Origin: Thalassobaculum sp. OXR-137
Lineage (GTDB): Bacteria; Pseudomonadota; Alphaproteobacteria; Thalassobaculales; Thalassobaculaceae
Length of the DNA stretch: 64,000 nucleotides
Assembly: GCF_034377285.1 (NCBI RefSeq)
Contig: NZ_CP139715.1
Location: forward strand, 4,324,001-4,388,000
Direction of reading: 5' to 3'
How positions within the stretch are numbered: the first letter of the stretch is position 1; each line of letters starts with the position of its first letter. Position numbers and translations under genes: made by a program. Under the pieces are notes generated by a model. It was not told where the DNA came from and ran no database searches. It saw nothing but the letters and a program-made list of their open reading frames with translations. This document shows positions 39,266-48,694 of this stretch, one piece after another.

Positions 39266-39852
39266 CGCCAGCCGAAGAGATGCATCAACGACCGCCGGAC
39301 CGCCCGGCGGTCTTGAAGTCCGCCCCGGGGCGGCGGGCCCTGGTGCTCGCCGGCCTGCTGGTGCTGCAGACGCTGTGCACGGTGTTCTTCGTCGCCGACG
39401 TGGCCGGCGACCTGCTGCTGGACGGCCCGGACCTGCACACGGTGTTCGAGGCGGCAGTCTCGGCGGCGCTGGGCCTGGGCGTCATCTTCACCGGGCTGGA
39501 GATGCGCCGGACGCTGGAGCGCTCGCGCCGGGCCGAAGCGGCGGTTTCCGTCGCCTCCGGTGCCTTCGGGGAGCTGATCGCCGGCTATTTCGAGCGCTGG
39601 CGGTTGACCCCGGCCGAATCCGACGTGGCGCTGTTCGCGTTGAAGGGGTTCGACGTCGCGGAGATCGCCGATCTGCGCGGATCGGCGGCCGGGACCGTGC
39701 GCGCCCAGCTCACCCGGGTCTACGCCAAGGCCGGCGTGTCGAACCGCGCGCAGCTTCTCGCGGTTTTCACCGACGATCTGCTGGCCGGCGCGCTGCCGGG
39801 GCTGGACCGGCGATCCGCCGTCAGTTCGGCGCCCGACGAGGGGCCGGCGTAA
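39262..39852 (+). CDS. Membrane-anchored LuxR-type regulator
   Basis: 196 residues. Two membrane segments come first (ALVLAGLLVLQTLCTVFFVAD and AAVSAALGLGVIFTGLEM), then a short helical linker, then a LuxR-type helix-turn-helix: WRLTPAESDVALFALKGFDVAEIADLRGSAAGTVRAQLTRVYAKAGVSNRAQLLAVF. The start is a GTG overlapping the cytochrome stop; an ATG six codons later is possible. It likely controls its own operon from the membrane in response to redox or the PepSY protein. The gene end overlaps the small minus-strand gene by 32 bases. Confidence 0.84.
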   Translation: MTPAEEMHQRPPDRPAVLKSAPGRRALVLAGLLVLQTLCTVFFVADVAGDLLLDGPDLHTVFEAAVSAALGLGVIFTGLEMRRTLERSRRAEAAVSVASGAFGELIAGYFERWRLTPAESDVALFALKGFDVAEIADLRGSAAGTVRAQLTRVYAKAGVSNRAQLLAVFTDDLLAGALPGLDRRSAVSSAPDEGPA

Positions 39853-40057
39853 CGGCCGCCACCTCCTCGATCCGCTCGCATTTGACGGTGACCTCGCCGA
39901 GTGTGAACGAGCCGTAGGAGCGCTCGAGCGCACCGCCTCCGACCAGATAGCCCAGCCGCTCGCAGGCTTCTTTGTTTTCCAGCGTGGCCACGTTCGTCCG
40001 ATAGGCGCAGACGTCACCGTTGAGCGAACACACCACGATCATTGCCAAGTGCCACAT
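39821..40057 (-). CDS. Small exported protein of unknown function
   Basis: 78 residues from the ATG at 40057 (starts at 40042 or a GTG at 40099 are also possible). The short hydrophobic start WHLAMIVVCSL could be an export signal or anchor. The rest has three or four cysteines (NGDVCAYRTNV, KEACERLGYL, EVTVKCERIEE) and no known motif. No good ribosome-binding site is seen for any start, and the 3' end overlaps the luxR gene, so it is uncertain. Confidence 0.5.
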   Translation of the reverse strand: MWHLAMIVVCSLNGDVCAYRTNVATLENKEACERLGYLVGGGALERSYGSFTLGEVTVKCERIEEVAAVTPAPRRAPN

Positions 40058-40067
40058 GAGGAAAAGC

Positions 40068-40110
40068 GTGCGCGCACACGGTGCGCACGTCAAGCGCACT
40101 TTGTGCGCTT
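40068..40110. promoter_or_regulatory. Cluster of GTGCGC palindromes
   Basis: Three dyads occur in 43 bases: GTGCGCGCAC (40068-40077), GTGCGCAC (40081-40088) and AAGCGCAC-TTT-GTGCGCTT (40092-40110). They lie just upstream of the small minus-strand gene and downstream of the response regulator. They could be operators or the transcription end of the regulator gene. Confidence 0.6.
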
Positions 40111-40177
40111 CATGGCGATTTCATTACAGACAGACCGCGATGGTATCCACAAGCCGCCCAGGCGCTCCAGCCGGCAG

Positions 40178-40573
40178 CTACATCCGGAACAGCAGCTCGA
40201 CCTTCTTCTTCAGCGCCTCGGGGGAGAAGGGTTTGACGACATAGGCATCGACATCGAGTTCCCGGGCCTGCAGCACCGCATCGGTCTGCTTGCGGCCGGT
40301 CAGCATGATGAACTTCAGGGGCTGGTGATACATGCGGACGTAGCGCAGCAGCTCGATGCCGGAGATGGTCGGCATGTTCCAGTCGGAGATCACGAGCTGG
40401 AAGGTACCGCGCTGGCTGTCCAGCGCCTTCACCGCCTCGGCGCCGTCGCGGCAGTAGACGATATCGGTGATGCCGGCGAGGCGCAGCGCGCCGCGGGCAA
40501 GCTTGCTGGCCATCTCCTCGTCCTCGGCGAGGAGGACCCGCAGGCCCGAAAAATCGCGTCCCAACTCCGTCAT
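40178..40573 (-). CDS. CheY-like single-domain response regulator
   Basis: 131 residues, a receiver domain only. The acidic pair is in VLLAEDEEMAS, the phosphorylated Asp in LVISDWNMPTISG, Thr in FIMLTGR and Lys in AYVVKPFSP. It has no output domain and must act by binding a partner. It lies 19 bases downstream of the hybrid kinase and is its probable phosphorelay partner. Confidence 0.92.
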   Translation of the reverse strand: MTELGRDFSGLRVLLAEDEEMASKLARGALRLAGITDIVYCRDGAEAVKALDSQRGTFQLVISDWNMPTISGIELLRYVRMYHQPLKFIMLTGRKQTDAVLQARELDVDAYVVKPFSPEALKKKVELLFRM

Positions 40574-40592
40574 GCGGTTCTATCCGTCCTTG

Positions 40593-42848
40593 CTAAGCGT
40601 CTTCGGTGACCGAGACGTGGCGCAGATGGCCGGCCAGCAGCGCCTGTCCTTCCGCGATCAGCGATGGCAGACGATCGCTCGCCGCACCCGCACTGCCGGT
40701 ATCGCCCGCCTCGGCGTCCCGTTCAATCCCTTCCGCGAGGCGCCACACCGCGCGCAGACCGATCGCCCCGGCCCCGCTCTTGAGCTTGTGTGCGGCATCT
40801 GCCCAGGCGGCGCGGTCTCCTGCGGCTCGTGCGGCGGCGATTGCCGCCAGCGCGTCCAGGGCGGTTCCGTCGAAATCCCGCGCCATTTCCCCGGCGAAAT
40901 CGGGGCCGAGCTGATCGGCCAGCCGGTCGATCAGGATCGGCTCGAAAGGGGCATCGCCGCGCTCCAGAACAGCGGCGGCATCGTCTTCGTCCTCTTCCTC
41001 GCCGAAACTATCGAAGAGGTCGTCTCCCTCCTCCGACGCCTCCGCTCCGCCGGTCACGGCAGCCAGAGTGCGGGTCAGGACGCGCGGGTCGATCGGCTTG
41101 GGCACGGCGGCGTTCATGCCGGCCTCCAGGCAGGCGCGGATCTCGTGATCCATCGCCCCGGCGGTCGCCGCGACGATCGGCACGGCCGCCGCAGGACCCG
41201 CCAGCGCCCGGATCGCCCGCGTGGCCTCCAATCCTCCCATCTGCGGCATGTGCAGGTCCATCAGCACCACGTCGAACCTGCCGTCGCGCACGGCCTCCAC
41301 CGCCGCCAGGCCGGTTTCCACGATGGTCACGCTGTGCCCGTCGCGACCGAGCAGTCCCCGCGCCACCTGTTGGTTCACGACATTGTCCTCGGCCACCAGG
41401 ACAGTGAGCCGGCGCAGCGCAATCGGCGCTTCCGCCGCCGCCTCGTCCACCGCCACGCCTTCCGGCAGGTCGATCTCGACCCGGAAGATGGAGCCCTCGC
41501 CCACGGCGCTGGTCACCGTCAGGCTGCCGCCCATGCGGCCGACGATCCGTTTGGCGATGGACAGGCCGAGGCCGGTGCCGCCGAATTTGCGGGCGACCGA
41601 GGCGTCGGCCTGGGCGAAGTCGCGGAACAATCGCCCCTGGGTCTCGGAATCCATGCCGATGCCGGTATCGATCACCGACAGCACGACGCGCCCGCCCTCC
41701 CCGCGCCCCGCGACCAGCCGGACCGAGCCGCTTTCGGTGAACTTCACCGCATTGCCCACAAGATTGAGCAGCACCTGGCGCAGACGGCCCGGATCGCCGA
41801 CCAGATATCGCGGCACATCCTCGGAAATCTCCGCCGACAGGGTGAGCCCGCGTTCCGAGGCGCGACCCTGCATGAGCGATACCGCCCCCCGAATCACCCG
41901 ATGCAGGTCGAAATCCACCGCCTCCAGATCGAGGCGGCCGGCCTCCAGCTTCGAATGGTCGAGGATGTCGTTGAGGATCGTCATCAGGCTCTCGCCCGAA
42001 TCCAGCACCGTTCGGGCGGTGTCGCGGGCGGCCGGATCGAGGTCGCTGTCCATCAGCAGCCGGGTCATGCCGATCACCCCGTTCATCGGGGTGCGGATCT
42101 CGTGGGACATGATGGCGAGGAACTCGGACTTGGCCCGCGTGGCGTCCTCGGCCCGGTCCTTGGCCTCCCGCACCTCCGCCATCGCGGTTTTGAACACCGC
42201 CAGCGCGGAGGCCATGGCGCCGATCTCGTCGCCGCGGCCGAGATCGGGGACCGCCACTTCGCCCTCGCCGGCGGCCAGCCGGGTCATGGCGTCCTCCATG
42301 CGGCCGAGCGGGCGCACGATGGTGCGGGCGAGCAGGAAGGCGATCGCCACGGCAAGCACCAGCACGCCGCCGACGACGCCCATGGTCCACAGCTTGGTCT
42401 GTTCGATGAGCCGTTCGGCCTCGAGCCAGAACTTGAATCCGCCGGAGGCAGCCACCTCCACGAGGATCTCCAGGTCCTCCGCGATCTTTTCCGCCGCTTC
42501 CGGTGCCGGATCGGCCCGCCACCCAGCCAGTTCCGAACGGATCTGGTCCAGCAGGCCGGGGACGGCCGCGTCGCTGGAGCGCTCCTGCACCACCGCAAGG
42601 TCGGAGAGCAGGTCGTCCCAGCGGGTATCCTGATCGGTGTCCGCATCGGCGCGGCGCAGCACGGCGAAATTCACCTGGGCGGAGCGGGCGTGGTTGATCG
42701 CCTGCAGCGGCTGGTCGTAGAGCCGCTGGGCCAGATCGCCGAGGGACCAGGTCGCGGTCAGCGCGACGGCAGCCAACGCGGCGGCCGCGACCACCGCGCC
42801 GAGGAACGCGCCGACCAGCTTCCAGCGAATGGAGATCCGATCCAGCAT
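40593..42848 (-). CDS. Hybrid sensor histidine kinase (HAMP-HisKA-HATPase-REC-Hpt)
   Basis: 751 residues. Membrane segment 1 (about 10-32), a periplasmic helical sensor region of about 120 residues, membrane segment 2 (about 155-178), HAMP ([16 protein letters not shown]), a coiled linker, HisKA with [14 protein letters not shown], HATPase with [19 protein letters not shown] and [12 protein letters not shown], a receiver ([24 protein letters not shown]) and a C-terminal Hpt domain ([14 protein letters not shown]). This full BarA-like phosphorelay would pass its phosphoryl group to the response regulator encoded just downstream. The signal is unknown. Confidence 0.95.
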   Translation of the reverse strand: MLDRISIRWKLVGAFLGAVVAAAALAAVALTATWSLGDLAQRLYDQPLQAINHARSAQVNFAVLRRADADTDQDTRWDDLLSDLAVVQERSSDAAVPGLLDQIRSELAGWRADPAPEAAEKIAEDLEILVEVAASGGFKFWLEAERLIEQTKLWTMGVVGGVLVLAVAIAFLLARTIVRPLGRMEDAMTRLAAGEGEVAVPDLGRGDEIGAMASALAVFKTAMAEVREAKDRAEDATRAKSEFLAIMSHEIRTPMNGVIGMTRLLMDSDLDPAARDTARTVLDSGESLMTILNDILDHSKLEAGRLDLEAVDFDLHRVIRGAVSLMQGRASERGLTLSAEISEDVPRYLVGDPGRLRQVLLNLVGNAVKFTESGSVRLVAGRGEGGRVVLSVIDTGIGMDSETQGRLFRDFAQADASVARKFGGTGLGLSIAKRIVGRMGGSLTVTSAVGEGSIFRVEIDLPEGVAVDEAAAEAPIALRRLTVLVAEDNVVNQQVARGLLGRDGHSVTIVETGLAAVEAVRDGRFDVVLMDLHMPQMGGLEATRAIRALAGPAAAVPIVAATAGAMDHEIRACLEAGMNAAVPKPIDPRVLTRTLAAVTGGAEASEEGDDLFDSFGEEEDEDDAAAVLERGDAPFEPILIDRLADQLGPDFAGEMARDFDGTALDALAAIAAARAAGDRAAWADAAHKLKSGAGAIGLRAVWRLAEGIERDAEAGDTGSAGAASDRLPSLIAEGQALLAGHLRHVSVTEDA

Positions 42849-42942
42849 CGCGCCTCACCTTTTGCGGGAGGGTAAGGATAGCACGGCAGGGTCAACATGA
42901 AGGTTGGGAAGGCTCACCCACCATTCCTTTTCACTTCGCGCC

Positions 42943-42959
42943 CCGGATTTAATCCGGGA
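42943..42959. repeat. Short palindrome CCCGGATTTAATCCGGG
   Basis: A 17-base palindrome within CGCCCCGGATTTAATCCGGGACGGGG, in the gap between the hybrid kinase and cupredoxin genes. It resembles the CCCGGGCTTGATCCGGG part of the repeats at 19089 and 33098 and may be a shortened copy. It can end the cupredoxin transcript. Confidence 0.6.
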
Positions 42960-43019
42960 CGGGGAGTGAGAGGCAGGGTGTTGGAGCGCGCGCAGGAAGA
43001 ATGCTGCCAGCGCCCCCGC

Positions 43020-43364
43020 TCATTCCACCGTAACGGTCAGCTTCATCTTGGGATGGATGCGGCACCGCACGTCCACGACGCCCGGATTGGCGAGCGCCAC
43101 CCGCGTCGTGCTGCCGGGTTCCTGGACCCCGATGTTGAAGCTGTTGCCGGGGGTCTCGGAATAGACGTTGTGGTCGTACACGTCGCTGTTGACGAAGGCG
43201 ATTGCGTCGCCCGCCTGAACCGTCATCTCGAACGTCATCGCGCTGGACCAGAAGTCTTTGCCCTTCTGGACCACGGTATGGGTCGTGGCTGCCCAGGCGG
43301 CCCCGATCCCGATCACGGAACCGAGCGCCACCGCACAGCACGTTGCGATCATCCTGCCCTGCAT
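43020..43364 (-). CDS. Periplasmic cupredoxin (plastocyanin-like)
   Basis: 114 residues. A signal peptide ends near residue 26 (GIGAAWAA). Mature type-1 copper ligands are visible: His65 in VYDHNVYSE and Cys101, His104 and Met107 in DVRCRIHPKMKLTV. The beta-barrel strand VVQKGKDFWSSAMTFEMTVQAGDAIAFVNSD is typical. It would carry electrons in the periplasm. No redox partner gene is adjacent. Confidence 0.85.
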   Translation of the reverse strand: MQGRMIATCCAVALGSVIGIGAAWAATTHTVVQKGKDFWSSAMTFEMTVQAGDAIAFVNSDVYDHNVYSETPGNSFNIGVQEPGSTTRVALANPGVVDVRCRIHPKMKLTVTVE

Positions 43365-43402
43365 GCCGAACCTCGCCGAATATGTTCCCCACGCCCAGTC
43401 TA

Positions 43403-43423
43403 ATGCACGATTGGCGTGTGCAT
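43403..43423 (-). terminator. Weak hairpin after gatB
   Basis: ATGCAC-N9-GTGCAT, 42 bases past the gatB stop. No T-run follows, so its role as terminator of the gatCAB operon is uncertain. Confidence 0.3.
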
Positions 43424-43464
43424 GTCAGTATTGGTTCATGAACTCGCGCAGGCGTGAACGCGTG

Positions 43465-44925
43465 TCAGCCGTCGAGCTTCTTGCGCAGGAGATCGTTGAC
43501 CATGCCCGGGTTCGCCTTGCCCTGGCTCTTCTTCATGGTCTGGCCGACGAAGAAACCGAACAGCTTGTCCTTGCCGCTGCGATACTGCTCGACCTTGTCG
43601 GCGTTCTCCGCCAGGACCTCGTCGATGATGCCCTCGATCGCGCCGGTGTCGGAGACCTGCTTCAGGCCCTTCTCCTCGACGATCTCGCCGGCCGACTTGC
43701 CGGTCTCGAACATCTCGGCGAAGACCTCCTTGGCGATGCGGCCGGAGATCGTGCCGTCGCCGATCAGGTCGACCAGTCCGCCGAGCGCATCGGCCGAGAC
43801 CGGGCTGTCGGACAGATCCTTGCCGGTCTTGTTCAGCGCACCGAACAGCTCGGAGATGAGCCAGTTGGCGGCGATCTTCGGGTCACGGCCCTTGGCCAGC
43901 CGCTCGTACCAGTCGGCGGTCGCCCGCTCCTCCACCAGGATCGCGGCGTCGTAGGACGACAGGCCGAACTCGGACATGAACCGCGCCTTCTTCACGTCCG
44001 GCAGTTCCGGCAGGTTGGCGCCGAGCGCGTCCACCCGGGACTGCTCCAGCACCAGCGGCAGCAGGTCCGGATCCGGGAAGTAGCGGTAGTCGTGCGCATC
44101 CTCCTTGGAGCGCATGGAGCGGGTCTCGCCGCGACCGGTGTCGAACAGGCGGGTCTCCTGGTCAATCTGGCCGCCGCTTTCCAGAATCTCGATCTGGCGC
44201 CGCGCTTCGTACTCGATCGCCTGATGGATGAAGCGCACCGAGTTCATGTTCTTGATCTCGCAGCGCGTGCCCAGCGGATCGCCCGGCTTGCGCACCGACA
44301 CGTTAACGTCGGCGCGCAGGGAGCCTTCCTGCATGTTGCCGTCGCAGGTGCCGACATAGCGCAGGATCGAGCGCAGCTTTTTCACGTACAGCCCGGCCTC
44401 CTCCGGCGAGGAGAGATCCGGCTTGGAGACGATCTCCATCAGCGCCACACCCGACCGGTTCAGGTCGATATAGGTCTTTTGCGGATGCTGGTCGTGCAGC
44501 GACTTGCCGGCGTCCTGCTCCAGGTGCAGCCGTTCGATCCCGATCGACTTGGTGCTGCCGTCGGGCAGATCGAGCAGCAGCTCGCCCTCGCCGACGATCG
44601 GGTCCTTGTACTGGCTGATCTGATAGCCCTGCGGCAGATCGGCGTAGAAGTAGTTCTTGCGGTCGAAGACGCTGCGCAGGTTGATCTTGGCCTTCAGCGC
44701 CAGACCGGTGCGCACCGCCTGCTCCACGCATTCGCGGTTGATCACCGGCAGCATGCCCGGCATGGCGGCGTCGACCAGGCTGACCTGGGTATTGGCCTCG
44801 GACCCGAACGTCGTGGCGGAGCCGGAGAACAGCTTCGCCTTGGAGATCACCTGGGCGTGCACCTCGAGGCCGAGCACGACCTCCCACTCGCCGGTCTCAC
44901 CCTGGATGCGATACGGTTCGGTCAT
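43465..44925 (-). CDS. gatB: Asp-tRNA(Asn)/Glu-tRNA(Gln) amidotransferase subunit B
   Basis: 486 residues. Binds misacylated tRNA and activates it with [70 protein letters not shown] and [25 protein letters not shown] are the family signatures. The C-terminal helical YqeY-like domain ends [15 protein letters not shown]. The SD GGGAGGG lies in the end of gatA. Its presence means Gln-tRNA or Asn-tRNA is made by the indirect route. Confidence 0.97.
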   Translation of the reverse strand: MTEPYRIQGETGEWEVVLGLEVHAQVISKAKLFSGSATTFGSEANTQVSLVDAAMPGMLPVINRECVEQAVRTGLALKAKINLRSVFDRKNYFYADLPQGYQISQYKDPIVGEGELLLDLPDGSTKSIGIERLHLEQDAGKSLHDQHPQKTYIDLNRSGVALMEIVSKPDLSSPEEAGLYVKKLRSILRYVGTCDGNMQEGSLRADVNVSVRKPGDPLGTRCEIKNMNSVRFIHQAIEYEARRQIEILESGGQIDQETRLFDTGRGETRSMRSKEDAHDYRYFPDPDLLPLVLEQSRVDALGANLPELPDVKKARFMSEFGLSSYDAAILVEERATADWYERLAKGRDPKIAANWLISELFGALNKTGKDLSDSPVSADALGGLVDLIGDGTISGRIAKEVFAEMFETGKSAGEIVEEKGLKQVSDTGAIEGIIDEVLAENADKVEQYRSGKDKLFGFFVGQTMKKSQGKANPGMVNDLLRKKLDG

Positions 44926-44928
44926 CGC

Positions 44929-46410
44929 TCAGCCCTCCCGCACCATGGCCGGCACGGCCTTGAAATCCGCCGCCCGCTCCAGCGCCCGGCCGACCCGGAC
45001 CACGGACCCCTCGTCGAACATCCGTCCGAGCACCTGTAGCCCCATGGGCAGGCCGCGCTCGGACAGGCCGGCGGGCACGGAGATGCCGGGAAGACCGGCG
45101 AGGCTGGCGGGCACGGTGAACACGTCTTGCAGGTACATCTTGACCGGATCGTCCTCGTTCTCGCCGATGGCGAAGGCATCCGACGGCGCCGTCGGCGTCA
45201 GGATGGCGTCGACCTTCTCGAAGGCCTGATCGAAGTCGCGGCGCAGCAGGGCGCGGACCTTCTGGGCCTTCAGGTAATAGGCGTCGTAATAGCCGGCGGA
45301 GAGCACATAGGTGCCGATCAGCACCCGGCGCTGCACCTCGTCGCCGAAGCCCTCGGCGCGGGTGTTGGCATACATCTCGGCCAGGCTACCGCCATCGACC
45401 CGCAGCCCGTAGCGCACGCCGTCATAGCGCGCCAGGTTGGACGAGGCCTCGGCCGGGGCGATGATGTAGTAGGTCGCCAGCGCGTATTTCGTGTGCGGCA
45501 GGGAGATGTCGACGATCTCGGCACCCTCGGCCTTCAGCCAGTCGATTCCCTGCTGCCAGACCTTGGAGATCTCCTCCGGCAGGCCGTCGACCTTGTACTC
45601 GGCCGGCACGCCGATACGCATGCCCTTCACACCCTGGTTCAGCGCCGCCGACAGGTTCGGCATGGCTTCCGCCGCCGAGGTGGAGTCCTTCGGATCGTGC
45701 CCGGCCATCGACTGCAGCAGGATCGACGCGTCTTCGACGGTCCGGGCCATCGGTCCGGCCTGATCAAGCGACGAGGCGAAGGCGACGATTCCCCAGCGCG
45801 AGCAGCGGCCGTAGGTCGGCTTCAGCCCGACGATGCCGGAGAAGCTGGCCGGCTGACGGATCGAGCCGCCGGTATCGGTTCCGGTCGCGGCCAGCGCCGC
45901 GCGCGCGGCGACGACCGCCGCCGAGCCGCCGGACGACCCGCCCGGCACCCGCTTCTTGTCGGGTTCGTCGGTCGAGCGCCAGGGGTTCTCCACCGGGCCG
46001 TAATAGGAGGTGACGTTGGACGAGCCCATGGCAAACTCGTCCAGGTTGGTCTTGCCCAGCAGCACGGCCCCGGCGTTCCACAGGTTCGCGGTCACCGTCG
46101 ACTCATAGGGCGGGATGAACCCGTCCAGGATGTGGCTGGCCGCCGTGGTCGGCACGCCCTCGGTGCAGAACAGGTCCTTGATGGCGAGCGGAATGCCCTC
46201 CAGCGCCCCGCCCTCGCCCTTGGCCAGGCGCGCATCGGCCTGCTCGGCCATCTGCAGCGCCTTGTCCGGCGTGGTGGTGATGTAGGCGTTCAGCCCCGCC
46301 GTCGCCTCCATGCGGGCGATATAGGCCTTGGTCAGCTCGGTGCTCGAGATGTCCTTGGCGGCGAGCTTGGCCCGGGCGTCCGCCAGGCTCAGGTCCAACA
46401 GATCCGTCAT
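44929..46410 (-). CDS. gatA: Asp-tRNA(Asn)/Glu-tRNA(Gln) amidotransferase subunit A
   Basis: 493 residues, amidase signature family; releases ammonia from glutamine. The catalytic Lys is in [12 protein letters not shown], and the Ser residues are in [14 protein letters not shown] and [13 protein letters not shown]. The start is the ATG at 46410, overlapping the gatC stop as TGATG. It forms GatCAB with the genes on either side. Confidence 0.97.
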   Translation of the reverse strand: MTDLLDLSLADARAKLAAKDISSTELTKAYIARMEATAGLNAYITTTPDKALQMAEQADARLAKGEGGALEGIPLAIKDLFCTEGVPTTAASHILDGFIPPYESTVTANLWNAGAVLLGKTNLDEFAMGSSNVTSYYGPVENPWRSTDEPDKKRVPGGSSGGSAAVVAARAALAATGTDTGGSIRQPASFSGIVGLKPTYGRCSRWGIVAFASSLDQAGPMARTVEDASILLQSMAGHDPKDSTSAAEAMPNLSAALNQGVKGMRIGVPAEYKVDGLPEEISKVWQQGIDWLKAEGAEIVDISLPHTKYALATYYIIAPAEASSNLARYDGVRYGLRVDGGSLAEMYANTRAEGFGDEVQRRVLIGTYVLSAGYYDAYYLKAQKVRALLRRDFDQAFEKVDAILTPTAPSDAFAIGENEDDPVKMYLQDVFTVPASLAGLPGISVPAGLSERGLPMGLQVLGRMFDEGSVVRVGRALERAADFKAVPAMVREG

Positions 46411-46697
46411 CACTCGACAACCTTCGGCACGACAAAGAAACCATGGGCGGATTCGGGCGCGTTCGCGGTGACCCGGGCCTGATACCCGCCATCGGTGACC
46501 GCGTCCTCGCGTTGCGGCAGGGTGTGGCCGGTCACGCTGGCGAGCGGTTCGACGCCGGAGGTATCGACCTCGTCGAGCTGCTCGACGAAGCCGAGAATGG
46601 CGTTCAGATCGCCGACCATCGCCTCCAGGCGGTCGTCAGATACCTTGATCCGTGCGAGATTCGCGATTGACGCGACAGTGGCCTTGTCGAGCGACAT
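46410..46697 (-). CDS. gatC: Asp-tRNA(Asn)/Glu-tRNA(Gln) amidotransferase subunit C
   Basis: 95 residues. Small subunit that stabilises GatA and GatB. Recognised by [48 protein letters not shown] and the end [16 protein letters not shown]. It is the first gene of gatC-gatA-gatB and is divergent from ruvX across an 84-base gap that should contain both promoters. Confidence 0.96.
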   Translation of the reverse strand: MSLDKATVASIANLARIKVSDDRLEAMVGDLNAILGFVEQLDEVDTSGVEPLASVTGHTLPQREDAVTDGGYQARVTANAPESAHGFFVVPKVVE

Positions 46698-46781
46698 GGG
46701 CTAAGACCGTCCCAGTTATTCTCAGGAGCGCGAAAAACGGCGGATTTCCGCCGTTTGGAAGCGCGGAAGCTAGCACCGCCC

Positions 46782-47237
46782 ATGCCCATCTGCAAGCCCG
46801 GCGACCTTGTTCGCCTTCTCGCCCCCGGCGCCCGTCTGATCGGACTCGATTTCGGGTCCAAGACCATCGGCGTCGCGATCTCCGATGCCGCCCTGCGCGT
46901 CGCGGCCCCGGTGACCACGATCCGGCGCAAGAAGTTCTCGGCCGATGCCGACGAACTGATCAAGATCGCCGAGAGCCGCGGGGTCGGCGGATTCGTGATC
47001 GGTCTGCCGCTCAACATGGACGGCACCGAAGGCCCGCGCTGCCAGTCGACCCGCGACCTCACCGAGGAACTGCTGAAGCGCCACGACCTGCCGAGCATCT
47101 TCCAGGACGAGCGCATGAGCAGCCAGGCGGTGGAGCGGGCGATGATCGCCGAGGACCTGAGCCGCAAACGGCGCGGCGAATCGATCGACGCGGCGGCGGC
47201 CGCCTATATCCTGCAGTCGGCTCTGGACGCTCTTTGA
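46782..47237 (+). CDS. ruvX: Holliday junction resolvase-like RuvX (YqgF)
   Basis: 151 residues, RNase H-like fold, also linked with 16S rRNA end processing. RLIGLDFGSKTIGVAISDAALRVA, GFVIGLPLNMDGTEGPRCQS and DERMSSQAVERAMIAEDLSRKRRGESIDAAAAAYILQ give the family and its acidic active-site residues. The ATG at 46782 is preferred over an in-frame TTG at 46755. Confidence 0.94.
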   Translation: MPICKPGDLVRLLAPGARLIGLDFGSKTIGVAISDAALRVAAPVTTIRRKKFSADADELIKIAESRGVGGFVIGLPLNMDGTEGPRCQSTRDLTEELLKRHDLPSIFQDERMSSQAVERAMIAEDLSRKRRGESIDAAAAAYILQSALDAL

Positions 47238-48133
47238 GCGCCCTCCTCCCCGTCTTCGGTCTGATCGTTCTCGGCGCGGTACTCGGACGCATCGGGCCGT
47301 TCGGGGATGACGGCTGGCGGGCGATCGAGCAGCTCACCTACTGGCTGCTGCTGCCCGCCCTGCTGCTGCTGAAGCTCGGCGCCACCGACCTGTCCGACTA
47401 CACGGTCGGGCCAATGGTGATCGCCATGGCCGGCGCGGTGATCCTCGCAACCGGGGCGCTGCTGGCGATCTACCGGCTGACCGGCATCGACGGCCCCGCC
47501 TATACGAGCGTCATCCAGGGCGCGATCCGCCAGAACACCTATATCGGCGTGGCCAGCGTCGGCGCGCTCTACGGCCAGGAGGGCGAGGCCCTGGCGGCGG
47601 TCGGCATCGCCGCGGTGATCCCGCTGGTGAACTCCATATCCATCTGGGTGCTGACCCGCATGGCCGGGCGCGACCCGGTGACGGGTCTGCGCGTGCTCTG
47701 GGCGATGCTGAAGAACCCGATCTTCGTCGCCTGCATGGCCGGCATCGCGCTGAACGCCACCGGCATCGGCATCCATCCGCTGATCGCCGAGGGGCTCGAC
47801 AAGCTGGCGGGCGCCGCCCTGGCGCTGGGCCTGCTGGCGGTGGGGGCCGGGCTGCGGTTCGCCGTGCTGAAGCGCGGCTGGCCGGCGCTGCTGCTGTCGA
47901 ACGCGGTGAAGCTGGTGGCGATCCCGGCCCTGACCCTGGCCCTCGCGGGACCGCTCGGGCTGACCGGGGTGCCGCTGGCGGTGGCGGTGCTGTTCAACGC
48001 CCTGCCGAGTTCGGCGTCGTCCTACGTCTTCGCCCGGCAGCTCGGCGGCGACCACGAGCTGATGGCGGCGATCCTGACCACCCAGGTGATCGTGGCGGCG
48101 GTGACCCTGCCGGTGTTCCTGGCGGTGGTTTGA
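47234..48133 (+). CDS. AEC family transporter
   Basis: 299 residues, about ten membrane segments, auxin efflux carrier type. Marks are LTYWLLLPALLLLKL, AIRQNTYIGVASVGALYG and FNALPSSASSYVFARQLGGDHELMAAILTTQV, which includes the family's conserved C-terminal region. The start is a TTG overlapping the ruvX stop (TTGA); no better start is available in this frame. Family members export organic acids or amino acids; the substrate here is unknown. Confidence 0.86.
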   Translation: MSALLPVFGLIVLGAVLGRIGPFGDDGWRAIEQLTYWLLLPALLLLKLGATDLSDYTVGPMVIAMAGAVILATGALLAIYRLTGIDGPAYTSVIQGAIRQNTYIGVASVGALYGQEGEALAAVGIAAVIPLVNSISIWVLTRMAGRDPVTGLRVLWAMLKNPIFVACMAGIALNATGIGIHPLIAEGLDKLAGAALALGLLAVGAGLRFAVLKRGWPALLLSNAVKLVAIPALTLALAGPLGLTGVPLAVAVLFNALPSSASSYVFARQLGGDHELMAAILTTQVIVAAVTLPVFLAVV

Positions 48134-48139
48134 TCCGCC

Positions 48140-48538
48140 CTAAAGCACCACGGACACGAGCATGACGACCGTCGCGAAGAAACCGATGGCCCAGGCGACC
48201 GTGCGAAGCCAGGCAACCCCGAACCAGTACAGCGGAATATAAACGACCCGCGCGACGATATAGGCGAGCGCGCAGGCTTCCGTCGTCGCAGAGGACATGC
48301 CGGCCAAGGTCACCGCCACGGCCGCCGCGGAGAACAGGACCAATCCCTCGATCTGGTTCTGGAAGGCCCGCTGCAGGCGGGCCGCCATGCCGGTGAGCTG
48401 ACGCGGCTCGTCTCGCGCCGACGCGAGATATCGCGGGCCGAGCTGCAGGTTGGCATAGACGGCCAGCAGCACGAGCTGTCCGGCCGCCAGGAGGCCCGAC
48501 CAGGCGAGAACCCGGATCTCGAATGGGAATGTCTCCAT
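48140..48538 (-). CDS. MAPEG family membrane protein
   Basis: 132 residues with four hydrophobic helices. The signature is RLQRAFQNQIEGLVLFSAAAVAVTLAG, the family's RxxxNxxE-like helix, followed by ALAYIVARVVYIPLYWFGVAWLR. The ATG at 48538 follows GGAGGAGA. Bacterial members are of unknown role; eukaryotic ones act on glutathione and eicosanoids. It is convergent with the AEC gene, with a gap of 6 bases. Confidence 0.86.
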   Translation of the reverse strand: METFPFEIRVLAWSGLLAAGQLVLLAVYANLQLGPRYLASARDEPRQLTGMAARLQRAFQNQIEGLVLFSAAAVAVTLAGMSSATTEACALAYIVARVVYIPLYWFGVAWLRTVAWAIGFFATVVMLVSVVL

Positions 48539-48610
48539 CTTCTCCTCCAGTCTTCGCCCGGAACGCGCGGCCCCGCACGCCGGTCCCCGCACCGAACCGA
48601 GGGGGACCGC

Positions 48611-48628
48611 TTCATTCTATGAAATGAA
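48611..48628. promoter_or_regulatory. Dyad between MAPEG and CoA transferase genes
   Basis: TTCATT-N6-AATGAA, an 18-base dyad in the 156-base divergent gap. It lies 67 bases before the CoA transferase start. A candidate operator; no regulator is recognised. Confidence 0.35.
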
Positions 48629-48694
48629 CCCACATTGCTCCGCACGCAAGGCTGCTCTAACCAGTGGTCTCCGCTGACCGCCGAGGCCGCCCCC

